DNA of 64,000 bases, from assembly GCA_907163375.1 (NCBI GenBank), contig CAJQUW010016163.1, forward strand, positions 1 through 64,000, read 5' to 3'. The notes beneath the pieces are model-generated. The model saw only the letters and a program-made list of their open reading frames with translations, ran no database searches and was not told the DNA's origin. A program made the position numbers and the translations under genes. Of the stretch, positions 43,521-53,645 are shown piece by piece (the first letter of the stretch is position 1; each line of letters starts with the position of its first letter). The DNA is from Prostheceraeus crozeri (taxonomy: Eukaryota > Platyhelminthes > Polycladida > Euryleptidae).

Positions 43521-46080
43521 TAATTCAGTATTTTACACTCAGCATTTTATATTCAGAAATTCATACCCTAAATTCATTTTGAAGGTATTAGCTGAAACTA
43601 GTTGAGAACAATTAACACAAGCAATAACGTTTACATAGCATTTTAAATTCCCCAGTAGCACACCTTGCATTTTTGTAATATGATTTTATAAGAAGGAATT
43701 CAGCAATAAAAATGTACCCACAACAGCCATCAAACGGTTTGGTTAATATAAGCGATCCCATTTCTTGGAGCTTCTACCCGGGTTGGCAACCAAAATCGAT
43801 CTAAATAGTGAGAAATATTTGCAAGAAAAAGTGACTAACTAGCGACGATTGATCAAATATTGACAAATAAGGCCAGCTGTAATTCGAGTATTCTAAAGTA
43901 CAGTATAGCTACCGTATTGCAATAGAAAATTGTCATACTAATCATTGGAATTAAAAATCATCCTAACTAAATTCATATATGAAAAAGATTGCTTGTTGAT
44001 CAAGTCAACATTTTCTAGAATGAAAATATAAGGAACTTGGTGTAAGACCGAACTTCAGGAAAAATAGTGACCAAATAGTGAACCGGTCACAGCGACCGGT
44101 CATTTAATGGCTATGATGGGCAATGACATCATTTTATATCATTCTATTTTTTTATAATGAAAATGTACCATTTTTTAGTGAAATGTACGTACAGGCCTAC
44201 GCCGTAATTAGATCTAGTCATACGAATTTTTCGATTTACATTGCTACCACGATGCTTTTAGTGATCTTAGCAATGAAACTAAAATTAGATTGCTTGCAGC
44301 ATCGATGTATTCCAAATAATGGAAGACCGAAGAAAAGCAGTTTAGTCAAACAAAGCTTCTTGTATATCAAAACTTAGGTAGGGCCTATGGCCTATGCATC
44401 AGACATCGCAAGTTTTGATTTAAGCTTTATACACTCGAATTACAAATATGCCTACAATATGCAGTTGGCTAGGCCAACAGAATCTAAAGTACGAAAAAAG
44501 GCTAAAAATATTTAGATTACAGTCAAGACTTCAAAAACATCAAGACAGTTATTAATGAGTTCAATGTTCAATCATTCTCAATCTGTGCGATAGACAGACT
44601 GACTGACAAACAATAGCCTGTTGCTTTTCGCTACATGAATCAACCAGTGGGGAAGGAAACGAAAGAGACTAAATTTGCTTCAATATAAAATGCGAAGAAT
44701 CTATGATTAGAAAACATAATTGAAACAAAAATTTTTGATATCATTTATATCATTTTTCAAAAATAAAGTGATATAAAATGATATCATTTTTCCTCAGAAT
44801 AAAATGATATCATTTTATCATTGCCGATCTTTGCTTAATAGTGACCAGCAGGTAGCCCTGGCTTGAAAATATCTTCAACAAGAGAAGATCTTTCAAAACC
44901 AAGTTTATTGGTCACTCTTTGAGAGTGAAAGATCCAAAGTAAAAGGTAAGTAGGCCTACGATTTTTTTAATTGATCAGCAAGAACCGTCGGCCGTTAGCC
45001 TTCCCGCGATGCCACAGCAAGGTACCAGTTTCTTTCTTCAAAAGGTCGTAGTAACATCTCATAAATAAAATAAATAAGCTTCGCTTGTATTCGGAAGCAC
45101 ATTAGGCGAGAGTGCCATTATTCTGTGTTGTCCAAAATTGCCCACTCTAGTTCCCCTACAAACTCCTACAGTCATCTAGGGGTGGCTACACACGCTGTTT
45201 GGTTTTGTCTCTTTTTTCATTTTTCTGACCACTCTTACGAAGCTAATATGCTTGCTCAATGTTGATTTGTACTAAAAAATGTGTGATGACGATAATCGTA
45301 CATTTTTGCAAATTTGATTGGGTGGGCAATTTTGCTACACAACACTGTAAGTGTCTGACGCTTATCAAGAGACGCTTTATCTCGCTCTCATTCCTTTGTG
45401 TTGGGAGTTAGGCCATCATGCAGAATGTACCTATTTAATCAAAAAGGCCTGTTTGACCCGACCAATAATCGAAAGATCAAACAATCTTTGCACAAACAAC
45501 AAATCAAACAACAACCACTGCGCCGTTGCAAGCTTTACTCAATGTTCATAATAATTTTATTTAAATGAGATAATTTTGTACTGAGTGATTCAAATTATCA
45601 TCGCAAGCTAATAGTTTGCAAATTTAATCGGAATGAACTTGATAAATCATTCTCTTGGTTACATTTCCAAACCTTTGTTGTTCTTATCTAACATGAAGAG
45701 CTTATCCTTAGACGAAGTATTTCATCGTCGTGTAGAAACAATCCAAGTATTGCAAGTAATAAACGTTTTAGTACAAATCTTTTGTAATCTTTTGCGTCTT
45801 TTATAATGTTTGCAGGATTAGTTTTTCATAAATAAAAAAATGCAGTTATGTCCCTAGGAATACCTAGCTGATAATAATATAATGAGAAGTATAGAAAATG
45901 TGTTTTTGAAACCAATACACGAGTTTAAAAAATGTGATTTTCAATGTGAAGTTAAAACTCGCATCTAAACTTGAATGAGCTGATGTGCCTTGAAGAGCAC
46001 TTTCATTTAAGAAACGAGTTGTAGCGAAAACTGTTTATGCCATGACAATGCGTTACGTTTTCTTTAGAATATCGTGAAAA
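43521..46080. other. No gene; probable degraded non-autonomous element
   Basis: Around 43773 the sequence reads cccgggttggcaacc, and near 44856 ggtagccctgg in inverted sense, with agtgaccaaatagtgac-type repeats and many copies of atgatatcatttta between 44720 and 44820. This suggests a hAT-like non-autonomous element of about 1.1 kb, but no matching target duplication is visible. The remainder is plain AT-rich intron. Confidence 0.3.
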
Positions 46081-46084
46081 AGTC

Positions 46085-46345
46085 AAATCCAATTTATGCC
46101 TTTTTTATATTGGCGAAACAAATCGCACTTTTCGCATGCGCATTCCTGAACATTCAAGTTGCCATAATAGTTTACTCTATCAACGCTTTTTTCATCATGA
46201 TATACCTCCAGATGTTTCTTTATGTACTTCTATGATTTTACAGCGAGGATTCGCTAATACCACAGAGAGGAAGATATCGGAGAGAAATTTTATTTGTACT
46301 ATGAAGCGTAACATTAATATGCATTTCAGTTCATCCACTATCTAA
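46085..46345 (+). pseudogene. Penelope-like element, GIY-YIG fragment
   Basis: The plus-strand reading FYIGETNRTFRMRIPEHSS is the YIG half of a GIY-YIG endonuclease with its Arg and Glu-His motif. It is followed by SLCTSMILQRGFANTTERKI and ERNFICTMKRNINMHFSS. The upstream GIY half and RT are not recognisable. A second stretch at 47290-47580 (DSIECALWEEWLI, then ggtctggaaccgaaatgtccg) has the flavour of another Penelope tail. Confidence 0.5.
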
Positions 46346-46895
46346 TTTTTGAGTTTTGTGTTGCCTGTATATATAAACCGCTGCATCTTCTGTTGCCCTT
46401 GCCCGTGTTGAAGTGACATACGAAAATTTGGGAAATTTGACTGAAAAAATATTTATTGACCTAAAGTCCTATTTCTCTGAAAAGCTATCATCAAAAAAGT
46501 AAATGGCGGTTTCGAATTATGCGTTCTAAAAATCATTCTGAATATCGTAGTTTTATGCAAAATTAGCATATCACCTGGCTTGAACAATCTCAACTGTCAT
46601 TTTATATGAATTCATAAAAAATCTGAGAATTTCAAAATTGATATTCAGCAAATATGCTAAAGCAAGAGCTAATTAAATCGATAATTAGTTTCGAATACAA
46701 AAATTCACTGAACTTGACTTCTATCGTGCAATAAACTTGGGCTCCTCTTGACATAAAGACATATTATTTAAAAGTAAAATGACTTCTATGTCTATATTCG
46801 AAGCATTTGAATATATTCCAATTTGAGACTAAAAGAGATTTGGTGATGATAATATAACGACATATCGAAACATGCAGCATGTAACAATAACTTAC

Positions 46896-46941
46896 GCAAC
46901 GCGACATCCAGCAGAACAATGTTGAATATCAGGAGTTTCAT
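46896..46941 (-). CDS. Fibulin-like exon 1: start codon and signal peptide
   Basis: The minus strand from 46941 reads MKLLIFNIVLLDVAL and ends in phase 1 at a consensus donor GTAAGT (from 46895). A short charged start followed by a hydrophobic run is a signal peptide. It joins in frame to the exon at 32173 to give DVALLCQC, placing likely cleavage just before the first mature cysteines. The 14.7-kb first intron is long but typical for a matrix gene. The support is phase, peptide character and donor; no transcript evidence. Confidence 0.6.
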
Positions 46942-46944
46942 TTT

Positions 46945-48265
46945 CTTTCATCAAAATACAAGACTTTGACGCGATTGTGGCAGGTCTCAGTTAATGTATC
47001 AACCATCTAATGATATGTTTATTAAGTCATCAGTTTGGCAAGAATGACCTATGATCAGGATGATTGTGCAACTTATCAGCATGCATGCATGCATCTTATC
47101 TATCGGAAATAGATCAAACGAAGACAATATGAAGTGATTAATCACGGTGTTATCGTCATTATGACTATTTTACTTTGCTGCATGTCGTGGGTCGAGGAAA
47201 TTTGATAAAAATGAAATTTGAATATTCGAATATGTGTCATTTTAATGAATATTGCATTCTACGGAAATGCAGTTTAATAATCTTGATCTACGATTATACT
47301 CGTAGTTGTGCGAGTGTTGATGATTTTACAGTTGATACGAGTATTTTGAAACGTACTCGGGACAGTATTGAATGTGCGTTGTGGGAGGAGTGGTTGATTC
47401 AGCCTCGGTCTACGAACCTGAATCGACCTCACGAATTGCCGCTAATTGACTGACCTGTTTTAAGTTGCAGCGTATAGAGTTTCTTTAATTGTGTATAAAT
47501 ACGTACGCATTTCATCTTATCTTTAATTTCTGTCAATTGCGTTGAAAAAGGGTCTGGAACCGAAATGTCCGCTGATACAAATAAGTTTTTTTGAATTGTT
47601 TGGCATTAAATTAGAGGCAGAGACCACCTATATTTTCATCATCAAAAATACTTGCCGTATGAGGGAAATCTGGACAACCGCAAGAATCGTTGACACGAAG
47701 TCAAGGGGAGTGAATGCTCGATTGTGAACGAAAGAGCACATTGGGACGGAGGACAGGACTTATCTCCAGATGCGCTGGACAAGGATCATCATGGTGAGCA
47801 CTTATCGTACGGATCACTTTAAAATTTTCACATCATTAGATATCTTCACATTTACTCTTCACTTGCAACTTCACACTTGGAAGTGGTTGTAGCATCACTC
47901 GAAACGTCGTGATTTTGACTATAATTTTTTACATTTTTCAATACATGTCTTCTAATTCAGTGTGACACTTTTATTATTTTATGCTGTTACAGAAATTAAC
48001 TGCAAGGACTACTGTATTTACACTGAAGTATAAAACCACCTGAGCGCAGGAACGAGGACATGCTTCAGAGCAAGTACTTCGACTGTAGATTTTGTCTCTT
48101 CAATCATTTTCACAATGCATCCATCTATGTAACCGAATTGCACTTGGTAGAACTTCCTTTACACAAATATTATGCTAGAGTTGTAAAAAAAGCAAACACA
48201 TAGCAAAACAAATTTCCAGTTTCTTCATCAATGCCGGCGCTCTATCTTTCCGGTTCAAGGAGCTT
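46945..48265. other. Upstream of the fibulin-like gene; no clear promoter
   Basis: The expected promoter region of the minus-strand gene. I see no convincing TATA box or CpG-rich patch immediately upstream of 46941. Open frames at 47175-47453 and 47542-47727 are short and otherwise unrecognised. Confidence 0.3.
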
Positions 48266-48269
48266 CAAC

Positions 48270-48900
48270 CGTTAAAAATGCTTAGGAAATGACCTAATAG
48301 CATGCTGGAATATTGGATACACCAAAGCCAAATTATCAAAAAATTCTCCAAATTCAGTGTGAAACTCTCTCTCATAATTCCCAATGCTCATGAATTCCCC
48401 CTGGGATCCGCCGAAATTCTGGAGATCCCGCCGGAAAATGTACACTGACCAATATTTCACATGGTGTCTGATATCATTTGCGCTGATCACCTTGGATCTC
48501 TCTGGGTCGGCACTACGTCTTGGCGCGACTTACTCTGAGGTCCATGCTCTCAAAAACTGCCATGAAGACTGTTCCCAAATATCATGAGATCGTCGTCATA
48601 AAGTGCTTCCCAAAGTAAATCCTATTTTCTGCGCTCGCTAGAAATCACAAACATGTACATATTCACAATGAAAAGGAAGGGACTTAGTGCCGAGCTCTGA
48701 TGCAGACCCACTGATAGCGGATAGCTCGACATTCGCCCTACTCACACATGTACTTCTCACGCCCGTTATAAAGTCCCTGTATCAAATGGATGTATAGCTG
48801 TCTGGTACTTCCCATTTGCGGAGTCGAATTCATATTCGCTTCCTGAGGACCGTATCTTGAACCTTTTCGAGATCGACAAACACATGGAAAGTCAAATTTA
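48270..48900 (-). pseudogene. RTE/BovB-type reverse transcriptase fragment
   Basis: Pieces on the minus strand in shifting frames: GLHQSSALSPFLFIVNMYMF is the RTE motif B (usually GLHQGSALSPFLF). It is followed near 48590 by a decayed DDDLMIF motif C, then by GQCTFSGGISRISADPRGNS-like tail pieces. Many frame breaks. Confidence 0.5.
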
Positions 48901-49249
48901 AATAAGTCTAGCAATTATCATAAAGAGACTCGTAGATTTTCATTAATTTCTAATTGACATAGAATTTCGATGAAAATATTTACAACTATGTTGTCTAGAT
49001 AATCACATTATTTACAAATCTTGTGAAAAAATTGACGAGTTAAGTACGTGATGGTATTGTGCTAATAACCATGTACACATGCAATATGCCTCTTAACTGT
49101 GTGTCGGACATATGCTCAATGTTGGCGCGAATCCGCGAATGCTCAGTCAACATCAACTTAGGTAGACCATGATTTATTTATTTATTTAGTACACCAATAA
49201 GTGCAAGGAGCACCAAGGCAACACAGGAAATACATTCAGGAGGGAACAA

Positions 49250-51967
49250 TTAGAAGTTACAATAAAACATAAAAAGCTTTCGTTTAAACTGTTTCACCGT
49301 TTCACTGTTCACAATATCGTCGGGGAGGCGGTTCCAGTCATCTATAATGCGGTGGGAAAAAGAGGATAGGCGACAATTCAGATTTGTTGGGTGGCGGAAA
49401 ATTTTGTAGTTATGTCCACGGGTTCGGGAAACACTAAAGGTGAAGAAGGAATTAGGATCACTTGGAGTAAGGTGGTTACATATTTTGAACACGGTTGTAA
49501 GGTCCATAATCCGACGACGACATTGTAGTGTTGGGAGTTTCAGAGCTCTCAGTCTTTCTTCGTAGGGTAACGAGGATAGACCACGGATGCTTTTGGTGAA
49601 TCGACGTTGTACACGTTCGATAGCCAGAATGTCTTTATTCAGGGATGGATTCCAGACTGGGATGGCATATTCGAGTTGAGGGCGGACCAGTGTCTTGAAG
49701 AGACGAATAAGCAGATCGGCGTCCCGAGAGACGAATGTCCTGAGGATGGCAGATACAATGCGATTCGCTTTCTGAACACAGGTCAGAATGTGCCGAGAGA
49801 ATTTTAGGTCTTTTGAAATCAGAACTCCAAGGTCTTTGACACACTTGGAATTATTCAGGAAACTTCCATCCAGACGGTAGTCCGAGGCTGGATTGCGAAA
49901 TCCAAAGTGTAGAATGGAGCACTTTTGGGGATTGAGCGATAGCTGCCATTTCTTCGACCAGGTGGTTACAGCGTTGAGGTCAGCTTGCAAAAGTTCTTTG
50001 GCTTTCAGGGGATCAGTGCGCTTGATTTCGGAGTACAATTTTACATCATCAGCATATTTCAATAAAGAAGAGTTTGTCAAGGTGTCATCAATGTCATTAA
50101 TAAAGGCGACAAACAGATCTGGGCCTAAAACGGATCCCTGGGGGACACCAGAAATCATGCTGTAGGGGGAAGAATGCACACCATCCACGACAACACTCTC
50201 AGTTCTATCCTCAAGAAAAGCTTTCAGAAAACATAGAAGTCTCCCTCCAATGCCCAAGGAAGTCAATTTCGAGAGGAGACGAAAGTGAGGGACTGAATTG
50301 AACGCTTTTTCAAAATCGAGATAGATGACGTCAGCCCACTGACCGCGATCCACAACAGATGTTAAATCCTCGAGGAATTCTAAGAGCTGGTGGGTACTAG
50401 ACGAATTGGATCGAAAACCAAATTGAGAGCGCTTGATTATGTCATATTGGTTCCAGAACTGCCACAGGTGATCGCGAACAATCGACTCCATCAATTTGGA
50501 GGCAGTACAAGTCAGGCTGACCGGACGGTAATTCTCTGCCTTCTTGCGACAACCTTTCTTATGTATAGGAGTAACCAGAGCGTGCTTCCAGACTAGCGGG
50601 ATATTCCCCAACTCAAAAAAGATCTGGAAAAGGCGAGCAAGAAGTGGAAGCAGAACAAAAGCACCTTGTTTGTAGCAGATATATTGAATGCCATCAGGGC
50701 CAGGGGAGGAGAAATTCTTCTTATGTGATAGGTGGAAGCGAATTCTATCAGTTGTGAAGACTACATCAGCGAGGCAATGATCAGTTTGTGCATGAACAGC
50801 AGGTATGGGAAGAGACTCAGAGGTGAAAGCAGATTTGTAGGAATCACCAAGAATAGTAGCTGAGTGTAGGGGATCATACACTACTCGGTCTGTGGACGGG
50901 TCGACAAGCGCACCAACGGTGGATCGAACCTTTTGTTTAGATTTTACATAGTTCCAGAATCGCTTAGGATTGTCACTGTTAGCCAAAGATAATTCAAAAT
51001 TGTAAATAGATCTGCGGATTGCTTGTTTCAAGAGGTTAGATGTATGATTGCGCAAACGTCTAGCCTCTTCAGATCTGGTGTCAAGGAAGATACGTTCCGC
51101 CCTTCTGCGCTGTAGTTTTAAAGAACGAATTTCTGGAGAATCCCAAAGAGGTCTGTTACTTCGAAGATAATTTTTGGTTGGAACTGCTGACGATAAAGCA
51201 CCGTGAATAGCGGATTGAAAAGAAGCCCATATCTCATTCACATCTTTGTGCTGGAAGCAACTTTCCCAGTTATTGGAACCGAGAATGGAACGGTACAAGT
51301 CCCAATCAGCTTGCTTAAAATTATAACGAGGAGTCGACTTGGAAGAAATTGGTTTTCTTTCTGCAGAAAAAGCCAGTTCAGCCAAGACCATATTGTGATC
51401 TGAAGAGGCTAGAGGTTCAATTACATCAACGCGAGTAACAAGATCAGGAGTGGAGCAGAATAACAAATCCAATATATGCTCTTCGCGTGTAGGTTCAAAG
51501 ACAGTTTGGTAGAACCCTGACTCAACAGTGCAAACAAGAAAATCTTCTGAGTCTTTGTTGGAAGAAAGTGTCTCCCAGTCAATGTGGGGGAAATTAAAAT
51601 CGCCACTTATTAGCTTAAACTGATGGGGAAGGGAGGAGGCTTCATGGAAGAGCTCGAATAGGACACTGTCATTAGCTACTGATGAATTAGGAGGACGATA
51701 AACCACACCTACAAGAATGGAAGATTTATTCTGAAGATAAACTTCAGCCCAAACACAATCACTGAAGTTCGAGCTGTTAGCGACATCCAAAGCACAAGAC
51801 TGAAGTGAGTCCTTAATGTAAAGGCAAACACCACCACCGCGACTACCACTGCGACGATCAGATCTGAATAATTTAAAGCCTGAAATTTGAAATAAAGCAT
51901 CATTAAAATTTTTATTTGCCCAAGTTTCAGTGACAGAGATAATATCTGGTTGGAGGTCAGAGATATA
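49250..51967 (-). CDS. LINE ORF2: endonuclease C-part plus reverse transcriptase
   Basis: Uninterrupted from the mariner insertion to the stop. Endonuclease blocks: IISVTETWANKNFNDALF, SRGGGVCLYIK, ILVGVVYRPPNSS, LISGDFNFPHIDWE (GDFN), HILDLLFCSTPDL and ASSDHNMVLAEL. RT blocks: KNFSSPGPDGIQYI, AENYRPVSLTCTASKLMES, SQFGFRSNSSST, VIYLDFEKAFNSVPH, SGVPQGSVLGPDLFVAFIND and LLKYADDVKLYSE. The tail ends FYCNF. It joins to 53564-53645 across the mariner in perfect frame via a duplicated TA. No in-frame ATG precedes the SDHNMV motif, so the endonuclease has no start codon of its own. Confidence 0.88.
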   Translation of the reverse strand, partial: YISDLQPDIISVTETWANKNFNDALFQISGFKLFRSDRRSGSRGGGVCLYIKDSLQSCALDVANSSNFSDCVWAEVYLQNKSSILVGVVYRPPNSSVANDSVLFELFHEASSLPHQFKLISGDFNFPHIDWETLSSNKDSEDFLVCTVESGFYQTVFEPTREEHILDLLFCSTPDLVTRVDVIEPLASSDHNMVLAELAFSAERKPISSKSTPRYNFKQADWDLYRSILGSNNWESCFQHKDVNEIWASFQSAIHGALSSAVPTKNYLRSNRPLWDSPEIRSLKLQRRRAERIFLDTRSEEARRLRNHTSNLLKQAIRRSIYNFELSLANSDNPKRFWNYVKSKQKVRSTVGALVDPSTDRVVYDPLHSATILGDSYKSAFTSESLPIPAVHAQTDHCLADVVFTTDRIRFHLSHKKNFSSPGPDGIQYICYKQGAFVLLPLLARLFQIFFELGNIPLVWKHALVTPIHKKGCRKKAENYRPVSLTCTASKLMESIVRDHLWQFWNQYDIIKRSQFGFRSNSSSTHQLLEFLEDLTSVVDRGQWADVIYLDFEKAFNSVPHFRLLSKLTSLGIGGRLLCFLKAFLEDRTESVVVDGVHSSPYSMISGVPQGSVLGPDLFVAFINDIDDTLTNSSLLKYADDVKLYSEIKRTDPLKAKELLQADLNAVTTWSKKWQLSLNPQKCSILHFGFRNPASDYRLDGSFLNNSKCVKDLGVLISKDLKFSRHILTCVQKANRIVSAILRTFVSRDADLLIRLFKTLVRPQLEYAIPVWNPSLNKDILAIERVQRRFTKSIRGLSSLPYEERLRALKLPTLQCRRRIMDLTTVFKICNHLTPSDPNSFFTFSVSRTRGHNYKIFRHPTNLNCRLSSFSHRIIDDWNRLPDDIVNSETVKQFKRKLFMFYCNF

Positions 51968-53563
51968 CGAGGGTCGTTCCGGAAGTAATGCCTCCTAATT
52001 TTTATCAAAAAAAGTAGAAGAGATACGGGTATGACACTTATACCATCAAAACAGGCTTGGTTTTGTGTACCAGAATCATTATTTTCATAGACATAACATC
52101 AATGAACGCCATTATAGAGATAAATGAAAACAATCAATATAAAATGAGACGACGAAAATTTTCACAAAAGATATCTATTTTTCGACATATTCACCACAAA
52201 GTTGAACACACTTTTGCCAACGATGAACAGGGGCCGTTATCCCTTGCTCGTAAAAGGCAGCTCCAACTAAGGCAGTCCACTGCTTTACAGCTCTGATGAC
52301 GGCGTCCTTATCTTCAAAGTGCTGACCTCGCAAACCGTCCTTCAGTGGCCCGAACAAATGAAAGTCCGATGGAGCCAAATCGGGGCTATACGGTGGATGC
52401 GGCAGCACAGTCCAGCCGAACTTCTCGATGCAGTCTCGTGTTCTTATGCTTGTATGGGGTCTGGCGTTGTCGTGCTGTAAACAGAATGTCTTCTTCTTCT
52501 CTGGCCGCTTTCGAGAGATGCGGTCCTTAAGCTTTGTCAACGTCTCGATGTAGCGGTCTGAGTTGACAGTTGTCCCAGGCTCCAAGAAGTCCAATAAGAT
52601 GATGCCCTTGTTGTCCCAGAAGACAGTACACATCACTTTTCCGGCAGATGGCTGCGTCTTAAACTTAACCTTTGATGGTGAGCCGGTATGATGCCATTCC
52701 ATAGACTGCCGTTTCGACTCAGGCTCGTAGTGGTGACACCACGTTTCTGTGATCGTCATCCTTCGATTCTCGCGAATCAGCTGGTCGAGGCGCTCTGCGT
52801 TTTCATCATTGTTGGCAGTGGAAGGTCGTCCTGAACGAGGTTTATCACACACATCTGTGTTGCCGCATCGAAATCGGCGAACCCATCTCCTTACTGAGCT
52901 CACGTCAACCGCTTCGGTTCCATAAACATTGACCAAGCGCCGATGAATGTCAATTGGCGAAACGTTTTCAGCGGTTAGGAATTCAATGACACATGTCTGC
53001 CTTTGATGGACGTCCATGATTAATTTGATAATTTGATTCCAACTACTGCTTAAGAGATACCTTGTCAACAGATTTTTTCGTATCGTGACGCAATTCGAAT
53101 AAACAATGCAATACTGCTTCAATCAATCAATTTGATTTCACCAACCTCATCGGGACGCGCGGCATCCGTGATTTCATCAGCTTTTTCAACGCGCGCGCCT
53201 TAAAATGTGACGGTTACACGACTTCTCGCTTATGGCGTCGATGCGTGAAACACAGACATCAACAATGTCTGGTTATGACAAATGGTTTCAATCTGATCAT
53301 AAAGGACAGAAGCCTTAAAAACAAAGGTGAAAAAACAAAGGTTAAAAACAAAGGTTAAAACAAAGGTGAAAATTTTCGTCGTCTCATTTTATGTTGACTG
53401 TTTTCATTTATCTCTGTAATGGCGTATATTGATGCTAAGTCTATGAAAATGATGATTCTGGTACACAAAACCAAGCTTGTTTTGATGGCATAAGTGTCTT
53501 TTCTGTATCTCTTTTACTTTTTTTGATAAAAATTAGGAGGCATTACTTTCGGAACGACCTTCG
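51968..53563. mobile_element. Mariner-type element with ~195-bp inverted repeats
   Basis: The ends CGAGGGTCGTTCCGGAAGTA and, inverted, CGAAGGTCGTTCCGAAAGTA have TA on both sides (51966-51967, 53564-53565). Inverted similarity extends through gtacacaaaaccaagcttg-type sequence to about 52163 and 53365. A short tandem run of acaaaggttaaaa units lies at about 53319-53372. The gene is on the minus strand. Confidence 0.92.
52175..53017 (-). pseudogene. Mariner transposase with in-frame internal deletion
   Basis: Starting at MDVHQRQTCVIEFL the frame is 280 codons against roughly 345-350 in mariner transposases. The helix-turn-helix region (SPIDIHRRL, SSVRRWVRRF, KPRSGRPS) is present. At residue 91 the text jumps from MTITE to TWCHHYEPESKRQS. 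The roughly 65-70 residues that normally end in GDETW, with the first catalytic Asp, are missing. The later Asps (LQHDNARPH and APSDFHLF, 34 residues between) remain. The deletion is in frame, but the protein cannot form the DD34D site. Its open frame with two of three Asps could bind ends without cutting. Confidence 0.88.
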
Positions 53564-53565
53564 TA

Positions 53566-53645
53566 GGAATGAAAAATGTGAAGCTTGTTGACAATGCTGC
53601 GAGCATTCAAGTTAAGAAACTTAAGTGCAAGGTTAGGGCTCTTCA
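53566..53645 (-). CDS. LINE ORF2, N-terminal segment before the mariner
   Basis: The minus-strand frame reads LKSPNLALKFLNLNARSIVN then KLHIFHSY. LNLNARSIVNK is the first endonuclease block (catalytic Asn). It starts directly after the ORF1 slippery site, in the -1 frame of ORF1. There is no ATG and the frame is closed a few codons upstream, so it is reachable only by frameshift or reinitiation. Confidence 0.8.

Larger units (their letters stand above)
12830..46941 (-). other. Fibulin-like gene, recognised span (six exons)
   Basis: This is the locus of a secreted extracellular-matrix protein. Exons in transcription order are 46941-46896, 32173-31908, 29978-29855, 26693-26391, 13497-13366 and 12970-12830. 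Phases join without conflict (1, 0, 1, 1, 1, then out in phase 1). Together they give a signal peptide, anaphylatoxin-like Cys modules, a Thr/Ser-rich linker, and EGF modules, which is the architecture of fibulin-1/2. Introns are about 14.7, 1.9, 3.2, 12.9 and 0.4 kb. The 3' part of the gene (further EGF domains and the fibulin C-terminal module) is outside the window or unrecognised. Extra exons may hide in the large introns. Confidence 0.7.

Noticed and set aside
46085..47580. One continuous Penelope-like element
   Set aside because: The GIY-YIG match at 46085-46345 and the weak tail at 47290-47580 are separated by the fibulin first exon and unrelated sequence, and no shared boundary could be found.
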